Assembly: GCA_049419605.1 (NCBI GenBank)
Contig: JBMSKF010000012.1
Location: 1-31,790 of the forward strand
Reading direction: 5' to 3'
DNA: 31,790 nt
From: UBA970 sp049419605
Lineage (GTDB): Bacteria > Bacillota_I > Bacilli_A > RFN20 > CAG-826
Under the pieces are notes generated by a model. That model was not told where the DNA came from, ran no database searches, and saw only the letters and a program-made list of their open reading frames with translations. Shown here piece by piece: positions 6,892-14,966 of the stretch (position 1 is the stretch's first letter; the number at the start of each line of letters is the position of its first letter). The position numbers and the translations under genes are program-made.

Positions 6892-7320
6892 ATGATAAAC
6901 AAAGAACAAATAGAAAAACTTAAAAACCATTATTTATCGATGATTGAAGAAAAAAATTTTGATCATTTTATCAATCCGCATATTGTTGACCTACAAGATG
7001 GTCAAGCAGAGGTTCATTGGCAAGCTAACCAGGATCATTTAAATCGATTTGGTTCAGTTCATGGCGGCGCACTAGCTGGATTAATTGATACAGTAGCCGC
7101 CATCGCTTCACTAACAAAATTGAAACGAATCGTGACGATTGAACTCAATGTTTCTTATATCAAGGCTGCCAACATCACCACGAAAGTCATTGCCAAAGGT
7201 AAAGTCATTCATACAGGGCGTTCCTTATTAAGAACAGTTGTGGAACTTTACAATGAAGAAGGTGACCTTTTAACCAAAGGTAACCTCACCTTTTTTGTAT
7301 TAGGGGAGTTAACCTTATGA
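6892..7320 (+). CDS. PaaI-type hotdog thioesterase
   Basis: Probable acyl-CoA thioesterase of the PaaI/YbgC-like hotdog group, 142 residues. The motif NRFGSVHGGALAGLIDT (about 51-67) holds the family HGG signature and the following acidic residue D66. A central IELNVSYIKAA strand and a final GNLTFFV strand complete the fold. Substrate is unknown; members often hydrolyse aromatic acyl-CoAs, which fits the next gene, a ring-cleaving dioxygenase. The gene seems to be expressed from a leaderless message (TAAAAT six bases before the ATG). It overlaps the next gene as ATGA and leads a four-gene operon ending at 9351. Confidence 0.87.
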   Translation: MINKEQIEKLKNHYLSMIEEKNFDHFINPHIVDLQDGQAEVHWQANQDHLNRFGSVHGGALAGLIDTVAAIASLTKLKRIVTIELNVSYIKAANITTKVIAKGKVIHTGRSLLRTVVELYNEEGDLLTKGNLTFFVLGELTL

Positions 7321-8312
7321 ACACAACACCATTACCATTAGGTGGTATTCATCACGTCACGGCTATTACCTCTTCAGCAAGCGACATTTATCAATTTTTT
7401 ACGCGAATCTTAGGTTTAAGGTTAGTGAAAAAAACTGTTAATCAGGATGATGTGCGAGCTTACCATTTATTTTTTGCCGATGATCGAGGCAATCCCGGTA
7501 CAGATATGACGTTCTTTGATTTTGCAAAATCTTCTAAAGCAGTGCGAGGTACCAATGAAATTTATCGCACTTCTTTAAGAGTCAAAGATGATCGAAGTTT
7601 AACATATTGGTTAAAAAGGTTTGAACGTTATCAAGTAAAGCACGAACCCATTAAAACGATCTTCGGAAGAAAGTGGCTTCACTTTATGGATTTCGATGAA
7701 CAAATGTATACACTTGTTTCCGATGAAAATGTTCCTGGTGTCGCCGGTGGTGAACCTTGGCACCTTGGTCCAGTTCCGGATGAATTCGCAATTATTGGAC
7801 TTGGTCCAATTTTTATTCGTGTCAGTGACATGGAACTTATGCATCGGCAACTTACCCAAGTAATGGGTTTAACGATGCTGCAAAAAGAAGGATCACTCAC
7901 ACTCTATGAAATGACACCAAAAGGAAACGGCGCTGGTGTTGTTGTCGATTATCAAAGGTTAATGGGTCAAGCAATTCAAGGTTATGGTGGGATCCACCAT
8001 GTCGCTTTCCGTATTAAGGATCGAGAAGAACTAGATGAGTGGAGAGTGCATTTACTTCAACATCAAATTCCAAATTCTGGATTTGTGGATCGATATTATT
8101 TCCAATCACTATATGCTCGTATTTATCCCAAAGTACTCTTTGAATTTGCGACCGATGGACCAGGATTTATTGACGAAGAAGAACCTTATGAAACGTTAGG
8201 TGAGGCTTTATCCATCCCACCGCATTTAAAGATTAAAAGTGATTTAATTAAGCAAATGATTAAACCGCTAAATACGAAACGCAGTGGCTTTGTTTTCCCC
8301 AAAGAATATTAA
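7317..8312 (+). CDS. MhqO-like ring-cleaving (hydroquinone-type) dioxygenase
   Basis: Two-domain vicinal-oxygen-chelate enzyme of 331 residues, similar to Bacillus MhqO/MhqA-type proteins that handle quinones and hydroquinones. Each half begins with a GGIHHV strand (H12/H13 and H227/H228), and a glutamate near residue 276 in LFEFATDGPGF would complete the 2-His-1-carboxylate metal site. Other family features are LGLRLVKKTVNQDD and GNPGTDMTFFDF. GGGGAG precedes the ATG, which overlaps the thioesterase stop. The MhqD-like esterase at 30944-31573 belongs to the same detoxification response in Bacillus. Exact substrate is not determinable. Confidence 0.88.
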   Translation: MNTTPLPLGGIHHVTAITSSASDIYQFFTRILGLRLVKKTVNQDDVRAYHLFFADDRGNPGTDMTFFDFAKSSKAVRGTNEIYRTSLRVKDDRSLTYWLKRFERYQVKHEPIKTIFGRKWLHFMDFDEQMYTLVSDENVPGVAGGEPWHLGPVPDEFAIIGLGPIFIRVSDMELMHRQLTQVMGLTMLQKEGSLTLYEMTPKGNGAGVVVDYQRLMGQAIQGYGGIHHVAFRIKDREELDEWRVHLLQHQIPNSGFVDRYYFQSLYARIYPKVLFEFATDGPGFIDEEEPYETLGEALSIPPHLKIKSDLIKQMIKPLNTKRSGFVFPKEY

Positions 8313-8794
8313 TGAAGTGGTTCCGCTTCCCAACCCGAACGATTATCATTAGTTTATACATTATTAGTTTGATTAGTTTTTATTTCGCTTATTTACTCAA
8401 GCCACTGCCGGTAGAAATTTTTCGTTTATCCTTTGATCCTTTAAATGTTGAGACGAATGCGAGGGTTGAACAAGATAATGAAACAATCAACTTGGAAAAC
8501 CTTCAACACATGATTACGATTTCAAATATTCCTTCAGGGTTATATGACATGCGTTTAACTTTTTCTGGTGGCGTGATTGTCGATGCAAACGATAATGGGC
8601 TAGAACCGATTCGTTTTGTCATCAATCAACAATCCATTTCAATCTCTCTTTCTTCAATCATTGAGACATATGACCATTATTGGTTGCAATTGGATTCAGG
8701 TTCAGTTTCCATCGTACTCGATAATTTTGTTAAAATAGAGGAGCAGATGTATAACGTCATCATCTCAGACATTACCATTAGGAAACATTCATGA
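8312..8794 (+). CDS. Membrane-anchored hypothetical protein
   Basis: No family is recognised. The 160-residue protein has a basic N-terminus, one membrane helix (about residues 10-30) and a largely beta-strand-like extracytoplasmic part of about 125 residues with no cysteines. Its ATG shares a base with the stop of the dioxygenase (TAATG), and its TGA overlaps the start of the acetyltransferase (ATGA), so it is translated by coupling within this operon. No Shine-Dalgarno site is apparent. The setting suggests a role tied to the same stress unit, but the function is unknown. Confidence 0.78.
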   Translation: MKWFRFPTRTIIISLYIISLISFYFAYLLKPLPVEIFRLSFDPLNVETNARVEQDNETINLENLQHMITISNIPSGLYDMRLTFSGGVIVDANDNGLEPIRFVINQQSISISLSSIIETYDHYWLQLDSGSVSIVLDNFVKIEEQMYNVIISDITIRKHS

Positions 8795-9351
8795 ATCACC
8801 AAGGAACCATTAAATTAACCACCAATCGATTAATCCTTCGGCCATTGCAATTATCGGATGCAGAAAGTATGTTTTTAGGTTGGGCAACTGATATGGATGT
8901 GGTGAAATATTTATCTTGGAAACCCCACATCTCTGTGGATGAAACTAAACGAATTATTAGTTATTGGATTAGTAATTATCCTGATCCAAAGTTTTATGTC
9001 TGGGGTATTCAATTAAAAAATGGCTCTTTAGTTGGCACAATCAGCATTCACTCTGTTCATGATGGATTTGAACGGGGTGAAGTAGGATATGCGTTGATGA
9101 AACGGTATTGGAATCAGGGATATATGACGGAGGCATTAGAGGCACTGATAGCTTATGCCTTTGGTGTGGTTGGATTTAATCGATTGGAAGCACATCATTC
9201 TATTTATAATCCTGCGAGTGGCGCAGTGTTAATTAAAACAGGTTTTCAACATGAAGGCGTGCTACGGCAATATTATCGATCCAATGATGGTTTTCAAGAC
9301 TCCAGTCTTTATTCGATGTTAAAAAAAGACTGGGACATGGCACAAAAATAA
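8791..9351 (+). CDS. GNAT acetyltransferase, RimJ/RimL-like
   Basis: Acetyl-CoA-dependent N-acetyltransferase of 186 residues. The start TNRLILRPLQLSDAESMF is typical of the RimJ/RimL group. The acetyl-CoA loop is visible as GEVGYALMKRYWNQGYMTEAL (split: GEVGYAL then NQGYMTEAL), followed by RLEAHHSIYNPAS and GFQHEGVLRQYY, the usual C-terminal signature. Its substrate (ribosomal protein, other protein or small molecule) cannot be read from the sequence. It is the last gene of the operon that starts at 6892 and overlaps the preceding gene by four bases (ATGA). Confidence 0.9.
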   Translation: MNHQGTIKLTTNRLILRPLQLSDAESMFLGWATDMDVVKYLSWKPHISVDETKRIISYWISNYPDPKFYVWGIQLKNGSLVGTISIHSVHDGFERGEVGYALMKRYWNQGYMTEALEALIAYAFGVVGFNRLEAHHSIYNPASGAVLIKTGFQHEGVLRQYYRSNDGFQDSSLYSMLKKDWDMAQK

Positions 9352-9358
9352 TCTGTGC

Positions 9359-9364
9359 TATAAT
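9359..9364 (+). promoter_or_regulatory. -10 box (TATAAT) upstream of the MFS transporter gene
   Basis: Consensus TATAAT at 9359-9364, just after the acetyltransferase stop, with 17 bases to the ATG at 9382. The predicted leader is about 11 nt and lacks a clear Shine-Dalgarno site. Confidence 0.5.
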
Positions 9365-9381
9365 TCGCTGGGTAAAAAATT

Positions 9382-10629
9382 ATGAAAAACTGGAAACGTA
9401 ATATTACATTCTTTATTGCTGGGCAAATGATTTCTTTTATTGGATCACTTTTAGTTCAGTATGCAATCTTTTGGTATATCAATCTTGAGACTGAATCAGG
9501 AACTATTCTCACCATTGCTATTATTGCTTCTTTCATCCCTTTGCTTATTTTTTCTCCGATCGCCGGTGTACTTGCCGACAAAATGAATCGGAAATTATTA
9601 ATTATCATCGCCGATGGGACGATCGCTTTTGTTACCCTTGTAACGGCAATTTTATTTTCCTTAGGCAATATTGAAATTTGGATGTTGATTGCGGTGACCG
9701 TAGTTCGAGGCATTGGTCAAGCAATTCACGGCCCAGCGATTGGGGCTGCGATTCCTTTAATGGTGCCCCAAGATAAATTGATGAGAGTTCAAGGGATCCA
9801 ATCAGGCATTCAATCCGCATTTAATGTATTAGGACCGATTGTTGCTGCAGTATTAATCTCATGGTTTAGTATTGGATTTTTATTTTATATTGATACAGTC
9901 ACTGCGGTTATCGGGGTTCTAACCTTATTGATTTTCGTCACCATTCCTAAACATGTCAATGAAGGAAAACCAAAGACAACCAATGGATTTCAAGATTTTA
10001 TTGCAGGAATCAAGTATGTGAAAACCCATGCATTTTTAATTCCGTTTTTTATCTACTTATTTTTTGTTTTAATTCTTGTTTCACCAGTAGCGTTTTTATC
10101 TCCCCTTCAAGTTGTGAGATCTTTTGCAGATTATGGTGATGAAGTGTTTCGCTTAACAATGGTAGAAGTTTCTTTTTCGCTTGGGATGACCATTGGTGCT
10201 TTATTGGTCGCCTGGTGGGGTGGATTTAAAAATCGGATTGTCACCGCGGGTATCGCTATTTCCATCATGGGATTTGGGGTTTTGATGTTAGGTATTGTGA
10301 GTAATTTTTATGTGTATTTTGTGTTTATGTTAATGCAAGGAATTGTCCTGCCATTTTATAACACACCGATTACCGTCGTGTTACAAGAGCAAGTTGATCC
10401 AGGATATATGGGAAGAGTGACCAGTATTTCTACCATGATTAATTCAATCGCAATGCCAATTGGCATTGCTTTGTTTGGTCCATTAGCAGATGCTATAGAT
10501 ATCGAATGGTTAATGATTGTTTCTGGAGGACTAATGCTTGTTTTTGGTTTGCTTTACTTTGTAAACCAACCCATGATGAAAGCAGGTTTAAAGCCTGTCG
10601 TATCGAAACAAACTGAAGTCAAAAGTTAA
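9382..10629 (+). CDS. MFS transporter, drug-efflux (Mef/EntS-like) type
   Basis: Twelve-helix proton-coupled exporter of 415 residues. The early segment IAGQMISFIGSLLVQYAIFWY and the loop GVLADKMNRK (about 62-71, the MFS loop 2-3 motif) match the macrolide-efflux/siderophore-exporter branch; the central loop between helices 6 and 7 is near residue 195. The substrate is not predictable. A TATAAT lies 17 bases before the ATG and no Shine-Dalgarno site is apparent. It is convergent with the PAP2 gene, and the two stop codons share the tetranucleotide TTAA at 10626-10629. Confidence 0.9.
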   Translation: MKNWKRNITFFIAGQMISFIGSLLVQYAIFWYINLETESGTILTIAIIASFIPLLIFSPIAGVLADKMNRKLLIIIADGTIAFVTLVTAILFSLGNIEIWMLIAVTVVRGIGQAIHGPAIGAAIPLMVPQDKLMRVQGIQSGIQSAFNVLGPIVAAVLISWFSIGFLFYIDTVTAVIGVLTLLIFVTIPKHVNEGKPKTTNGFQDFIAGIKYVKTHAFLIPFFIYLFFVLILVSPVAFLSPLQVVRSFADYGDEVFRLTMVEVSFSLGMTIGALLVAWWGGFKNRIVTAGIAISIMGFGVLMLGIVSNFYVYFVFMLMQGIVLPFYNTPITVVLQEQVDPGYMGRVTSISTMINSIAMPIGIALFGPLADAIDIEWLMIVSGGLMLVFGLLYFVNQPMMKAGLKPVVSKQTEVKS

Positions 10630-11525
10630 GCTTCTTTCTTAAATAATAATCTAAAGATGGTGGGTGCCCCAAGTGTCATCCAGAGGGCAATGATGAAATA
10701 TCGCGTAAAGTCTAATAATTGATCTGTGAAGATTGGATTGGTTTCAAAATCAATGGAATAAAGTCCCAACTCAAAGACTGCTTTAAGTCCAATTCGAATT
10801 GCTAAGGCGACACCTAATCCTAATAACACTTTGAGGATTTGTTGCCACCATGTGCCCTTTACGGAAAATCCAATATGTTTTTGTTCTAGAGGAAATCCAA
10901 TCGTAAATCCGACAATACTTGCTGCGGCTAAATAAACATTTTTATCATTTGTGATGATGGCAATAGGAATCAATAAGGCGATGGGAACCCATTTCAACCA
11001 TGGCGCAAGGTTGCCCCGCCCTTGGATTTGATTTACAAAAGTGTAGAAAGAATAGGCAATTGCTAATCCAAAAATAATATCACTTAAATAATGTTCACCT
11101 AAATACAATCTCGATAACATAACTAAAACTACCATCACGATTAATAATCGTGAAAACCATCTGCCGAATTGTTTCGATTTTTCATTTAAAGTCAGTCCAA
11201 GAATAGTGCTATTTTGCGCATGACCACTTGGTAAAGAAGTCCCACCAGACCCTTCTCCAACTAAATCAATTCTGTCAGGAAATTCAACATGAGGTCGAGG
11301 AGTGTTCGTTAAGAATTTCAAACTACCATTGATCACCGCACCATAAAGAAAAAATAAAACAAGTCGATAAGCAAAACGTTTATCAAAAGTCCAATATAAA
11401 ATAGCGGCAATAATTAAGAAGACGGTTTCATCACCAAACTCCGTGATGAATAAAAAGAATCCATCTAAAAAATCACTGCGGAAACTTTGAATCCATTCAC
11501 TGATGAAAAGATTAATTGATTCCAT
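10626..11525 (-). CDS. PAP2-superfamily membrane phosphatase
   Basis: Integral membrane lipid phosphatase of 299 residues. All three motifs are present in order: KFLTNTPRPH (K-x6-RP), LPSGHAQNS (PSGH) and SRLYLGEHYLSD (SR-x5-H-x3-D), giving the catalytic histidines and arginine. Several more helices follow toward the C-terminus. Substrates may be phosphatidic acid, undecaprenyl or sphingoid-base phosphates; the family does not decide this. GAGGT precedes the ATG. It lies 8 bases after msrB on the same strand, so they are probably co-transcribed, and the divergent unit carries the oxoamine synthase. Confidence 0.92.
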   Translation of the reverse strand: MESINLFISEWIQSFRSDFLDGFFLFITEFGDETVFLIIAAILYWTFDKRFAYRLVLFFLYGAVINGSLKFLTNTPRPHVEFPDRIDLVGEGSGGTSLPSGHAQNSTILGLTLNEKSKQFGRWFSRLLIVMVVLVMLSRLYLGEHYLSDIIFGLAIAYSFYTFVNQIQGRGNLAPWLKWVPIALLIPIAIITNDKNVYLAAASIVGFTIGFPLEQKHIGFSVKGTWWQQILKVLLGLGVALAIRIGLKAVFELGLYSIDFETNPIFTDQLLDFTRYFIIALWMTLGAPTIFRLLFKKEA

Positions 11526-11533
11526 GTTGACCT

Positions 11534-11968
11534 CTATTTCTTTTTAAAGAACTTTTTATATTCGCCATAACCATGAAGCTCGAGTTGATCAAAGGGAATA
11601 AATCTTAACGATGCAGAGTTAATGCAATAGCGAAGTCCACCTTGATCGCGAGGGCCATCATCAAAAACATGACCAAGGTGTGCATCCGAGTCTTGGCTTC
11701 TCACTTCGGTGCGAATCATACCATGTGAATAATCATGCCGCTCTAAAATAACCTCTTCGATGATGGGCTTGGTAAAACTTGGCCACCCACATCCAGAATC
11801 AAACTTATCTTCAGATGTAAATAATGGAGTTCCATCTAAAATATCAACATAAAGTCCCTTTTCTTTGTGATCCCAATATTCATTTTGAAATGGAGGTTCC
11901 GTTGCACTTTCAAGGGTAACCGCCCTTTGAATTGGGGTTAATTTCTTTAAATCAATTTTCTTTTTCAT
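11534..11968 (-). CDS. msrB: Peptide methionine-R-sulfoxide reductase MsrB
   Basis: Repairs oxidised methionine (R-sulfoxide) in proteins. It has 144 residues. The catalytic Cys is C115 in GLRYCIN, and C60 in SGCGWPSF is in the position of the resolving Cys. HLGHVFDDGP is the usual substrate-site stretch. The two CxxC zinc motifs of many MsrB proteins are absent, as in several Bacillota forms. The unit starts from an intergenic region shared with the divergent oxoamine synthase, containing a palindrome at 12003-12032. The ribosome-binding site is weak (GAAGGGC well upstream). PAP2 follows. Confidence 0.95.
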   Translation of the reverse strand: MKKKIDLKKLTPIQRAVTLESATEPPFQNEYWDHKEKGLYVDILDGTPLFTSEDKFDSGCGWPSFTKPIIEEVILERHDYSHGMIRTEVRSQDSDAHLGHVFDDGPRDQGGLRYCINSASLRFIPFDQLELHGYGEYKKFFKKK

Positions 11969-12002
11969 CGTTTTGCTACCGCCCTTCTATACATAATTTA
12001 CC

Positions 12003-12032
12003 TTAATAATGCTATTATTGTAGCATTGTTAA
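12003..12032. promoter_or_regulatory. Imperfect palindrome between msrB and the oxoamine synthase gene
   Basis: TTAATAATGCTA (12003-12014) and TAGCATTGTTAA (12021-12032) match at 11 of 12 positions around a 6-bp centre. Candidate -10 boxes for both directions overlap it: TATTAT (12013-12018, plus) and TACAAT (12022-12017, minus). It is a plausible operator controlling both units. Confidence 0.45.
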
Positions 12033-12056
12033 CCTTAAGACATTTCGGAGAAAACT

Positions 12057-13280
12057 ATGGCAGATTTATTTAAAAAAGCACTCGATTTTAAAGATGTTGA
12101 TAATGCGATTGATTTAGGAATTTATCCTTACTTTCACGCGTTAGAAAGTAAGCAAGATATTGTCGTAAAAATGGAAGGCAAACGCCGCGTCATGATTGGG
12201 TCCAATAATTATTTGGGTTTAACAGGTGATAAGCGTGTCATTGATGCCACCGTCAAAGCCGTTAAAAAATATGGAACTGGTGTTTCAGGTTCTCGTTTTT
12301 TAAATGGAACCCTTACGCTTCACTTAGATTTAGAAAAAGAACTTGCCGAGTTCATGGAAAAAGAAGCAGCATTAACTTTTCCAAGTGGTTTCCAATCAAC
12401 CCTTGCGATTATTTCTGCGATTGCTGGACGTGATGACATTATTTTTTCAGACCGGGAAAACCATGCTTGTATTTATGATGGCATTCGTCTAAGTTTTGCC
12501 TCTTCCGTTCGTTATAACCACAGCGACATGAAGCACTTAGAACAATTGTTACAAGAAGCTGATCCTAAAGCTGGAAAACTCATTGTCACAGATGGTATCT
12601 TCTCGATGTCAGGTGATATTGCTAAACTTCCTGAAATCGTTGCACTTGCAAAAAAATATGGTGCAAGAGTGATGGTTGATGACGCTCACTCCTTTGGCGT
12701 ATTGGGTGCTAAAGGTCGAGGAACTGCTGAGTATTTTGGCCTTCATCATGAAGTCGATATGATCATGTCTACCTTCTCAAAATCTCTTGCCTCCATTGGT
12801 GGCTTTATGGTTGGTAAAAAAGAAGTTGTCAATTACATTAAACACAAATCAAGACCCTTTATTTTTTCTGCTGCACTGACGCCTGCTTCTACAGCAAGTG
12901 CCCTTGCCGCTTTAAGAATTCTAAAAAAAGAACCACAACGTCCAAAAGCATTGTTAGACATTGCCGCGTACGCTCGCAAGAAAATGTTAGAAAAAAAATT
13001 ACCTCTTGCAAATGACGCGATCACACCGATAATTCCGATTTACACCTACACGATGATGCGAACATTTGTGATTGCAAAATTACTTTACAAGCATGGTGTT
13101 TATGTAAACCCAGTGATTCCTCCAGCCGCGCCAGAAGGTCAATGTTTAATTCGTACGAGTTATACAGCAACCCATACCAAACCATTAATTGATGAAGCGG
13201 TTGAGATTATTGATGAAATCTTAAAGAAAGTACCCATGGATGAAAAAGCATTGATGAGTATGCTTCATGAAATTCAATAA
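12057..13280 (+). CDS. Serine-palmitoyltransferase-like alpha-oxoamine synthase (PLP enzyme)
   Basis: PLP-dependent enzyme of 407 residues that condenses an amino acid with an acyl-CoA. Family landmarks: GIYPYF (21-26), GSNNYLGLT (48-56), GSRFLNGTLTLHLDLEKELA (from 78), cofactor-stacking H136 in ENHACIYDG, D208 and H211 in VDDAHSFG, and the PLP lysine K242 in STFSKSLASIGGF. The TFSKS...GGF form is that of serine palmitoyltransferases; KBL has TLGKA and AONS TFGKA. The GIYPYF start and FLNGTLxLH resemble Bacteroidetes SPT as I recall it. CGGAG precedes the ATG. It overlaps an SDR gene by 14 bases. KBL or AONS activity is the alternative. Confidence 0.82.
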   Translation: MADLFKKALDFKDVDNAIDLGIYPYFHALESKQDIVVKMEGKRRVMIGSNNYLGLTGDKRVIDATVKAVKKYGTGVSGSRFLNGTLTLHLDLEKELAEFMEKEAALTFPSGFQSTLAIISAIAGRDDIIFSDRENHACIYDGIRLSFASSVRYNHSDMKHLEQLLQEADPKAGKLIVTDGIFSMSGDIAKLPEIVALAKKYGARVMVDDAHSFGVLGAKGRGTAEYFGLHHEVDMIMSTFSKSLASIGGFMVGKKEVVNYIKHKSRPFIFSAALTPASTASALAALRILKKEPQRPKALLDIAAYARKKMLEKKLPLANDAITPIIPIYTYTMMRTFVIAKLLYKHGVYVNPVIPPAAPEGQCLIRTSYTATHTKPLIDEAVEIIDEILKKVPMDEKALMSMLHEIQ

Positions 13281-14070
13281 AAATTCCGTCATATTAGTGA
13301 CCGGCGCGTCTCAAGGCATTGGCCTGGCGATAGCAGAAGGTTTTGCGAAAGCAGGTTATCGTGTTGTGGGTGTTGCTCGTCATCAACCTCAAAAGAAATT
13401 TACTTTTGATTTTCAAACGATGGATGTGACGCAACCTCAAAGCATCCAAGCGGTCTTGAAATATATCCAACAAACGTATCACCAATTAAATGTACTTATC
13501 AACAATGCAGGATATGGCATTGCGGGTGCCATTGAAGAAACCTCGATTGATGATGTTAAGCGACTATATGATGTCAATGTAATGGGTTTACATCAAGTTA
13601 CTCAAATCATGCTACCTCTACTAAAAGAAGCAAAAGGGATGATTATGAATATTGGCTCAGTCGCCGGTGATTTCACGCTTCCCTTTCAAACCTTTTATTC
13701 GATGACTAAATCAAGTGTTGCCAGTTACACAGAAGGTTTAAGACAAGAATTAAAACCATATGGTGTTCGAGTGGTCAACGTTAAACCAGGGGATACCAAA
13801 TCCAATTTTTCTAATCAACGACAACGAATCCTCAAACCTTCATCCCCTTATGAAGCGAGAATGAATCGATCTTTAGCGGTGATGGAAAAAGATGAGAAAA
13901 ATGGCTTACCTGCAAATTCTGTATTTCAAGTTTGTCATCAATTGGTAAAACGAAAAAATCCTCCCATTCATGTCACGGTTGGTTTTCAATACAAAGTATT
14001 ACAATTTTTAAAATGGTTATTGCCAGCCAAGTTTGTGCAATGGCTTTTGTATCAAATTTACGGCAAATAA
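13267..14070 (+). CDS. Short-chain dehydrogenase/reductase (possible 3-ketosphinganine reductase)
   Basis: NAD(P)-dependent classical SDR of 267 residues. The cofactor motif TGASQGIG is at 12-19, NNAG at 79-82, and the catalytic Ser131, Tyr144 and Lys148 (YSMTK) are in place. The C-terminal part is hydrophobic (WLLPAKFVQWLLYQIYG), which may attach it to the membrane, as in ketosphinganine reductases. It starts inside the end of the oxoamine synthase gene, so the two are translationally coupled. With an SPT-like partner, reduction of a 3-ketosphingoid base is a natural guess, though SDR substrates are hard to predict. It ends four bases from a convergent gene. Confidence 0.88.
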   Translation: MKFNKNSVILVTGASQGIGLAIAEGFAKAGYRVVGVARHQPQKKFTFDFQTMDVTQPQSIQAVLKYIQQTYHQLNVLINNAGYGIAGAIEETSIDDVKRLYDVNVMGLHQVTQIMLPLLKEAKGMIMNIGSVAGDFTLPFQTFYSMTKSSVASYTEGLRQELKPYGVRVVNVKPGDTKSNFSNQRQRILKPSSPYEARMNRSLAVMEKDEKNGLPANSVFQVCHQLVKRKNPPIHVTVGFQYKVLQFLKWLLPAKFVQWLLYQIYGK

Positions 14071-14074
14071 TATT

Positions 14075-14908
14075 TTATTGTAGATAGGCTTGAATAATCG
14101 ATTGAACCCCTTTTTCGCCATATTCTTTGACGAGTGTAGTTAGTAAGGTTTCAACTGCGATTGCAATGGGAACGGGGGTTGTCGCATGGTTAATCGCCAG
14201 ACGTAAATCCTTTAAAAAGTGTTTAAGATAAAACGTTGCCTGCCAATCTTGCTTTAACATTTTTTCACCGTAGGCACTGACACTGTACGATTGAGCAGCA
14301 CCTGAAGATAAGATTGCTAAGACTTGTGATAAAGGTAATTGCTGGGATTTAGCAAAGGCAAGCGACTCAGCCAATCCTGCTAATTGACCAGCGATAGCAA
14401 GTTGATTGGTTAGTTTTGCAAATTGACCTTGGCCAGCTTCTCCAACATAAAGGACTCGTTTGCCTAATAAATCTAATATCGCTTTTGATTTGATAAATGT
14501 AGCTTCATCACCACCAACCATGATGGTCAAATTTTGTTCTTGAGCTCCTTTTAATCCACCCGTTACAGGAGCATCGAGAATAGAAACGTTTTTATTTTTA
14601 AATTTCAAAGATAGGTCTTTGGCAAGGGTAGGACTAGAAGTGGTTAAATCGATCAAAATTGTCCCAGGTTTTGCATGCAATAAAATGGTTTCATAAACCT
14701 GTTCTACATCATTTGGGGTACCTAACATCGTCATGATCATATCTTGATGGGTGATGCAAGCTTCTAAGGTAGAAGCTTTTTTCATATTCGTTGGTAGATT
14801 GATGACTTTAAGTGGATTACGATTAAACACCGTGATGGTGTGATGATGACTTAAATGGTTAGCCATGGGTTGACCCATGACCCCGTATCCAATCCAAGCA
14901 ATATTCAT
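14075..14908 (-). CDS. Beta-hydroxyacid dehydrogenase (3-hydroxyisobutyrate dehydrogenase-like)
   Basis: NAD(P)-dependent oxidoreductase of 277 residues. The Rossmann motif GYGVMG (7-12), the substrate motif DAPVTGG (112-118) and the catalytic lysine region GQFAKLTNQL (K165, N168) are all present, so the enzyme looks intact. Substrate could be hydroxyisobutyrate, tartronate semialdehyde or a reduced glyoxylate-type compound. I chose the ATG at 14908 over one 36 bases upstream: it sits 7 bases after a TATGAT box, and the Rossmann strand begins immediately after it. It is convergent with the SDR and divergent from the ArsB/NhaD permease. Confidence 0.88.
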   Translation of the reverse strand: MNIAWIGYGVMGQPMANHLSHHHTITVFNRNPLKVINLPTNMKKASTLEACITHQDMIMTMLGTPNDVEQVYETILLHAKPGTILIDLTTSSPTLAKDLSLKFKNKNVSILDAPVTGGLKGAQEQNLTIMVGGDEATFIKSKAILDLLGKRVLYVGEAGQGQFAKLTNQLAIAGQLAGLAESLAFAKSQQLPLSQVLAILSSGAAQSYSVSAYGEKMLKQDWQATFYLKHFLKDLRLAINHATTPVPIAIAVETLLTTLVKEYGEKGVQSIIQAYLQ

Positions 14909-14944
14909 ATGTCTTATCATACCGAAAGATATGGTTGAAACCAA
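14909..14944 (-). promoter_or_regulatory. Predicted promoter of the hydroxyacid dehydrogenase (leaderless spacing)
   Basis: On the minus strand TTGGTT (14944-14939), 17 bp, TATGAT (14921-14916), then 7 bases to the ATG at 14908. No Shine-Dalgarno site is present. Confidence 0.55.
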
Positions 14945-14948
14945 GTTG

Positions 14949-14957
14949 TGTTAAAAT
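14949..14957 (+). promoter_or_regulatory. Extended -10 (TGTTAAAAT) nine bases before the permease ATG
   Basis: TG-n-TAAAAT at 14949-14957 is followed by 9 bases and the ATG at 14967. The predicted leader is about 3 nt and lacks a Shine-Dalgarno site. It is divergent from and adjacent to the dehydrogenase promoter. Confidence 0.5.
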
Positions 14958-14966
14958 TGAAACGTT

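Noticed and set aside
9359..9382. MFS gene as another leaderless case
   Set aside because: The -10 is 17 bases before the ATG, giving an untranslated leader of about 11 nt; this is short-leader, not leaderless.
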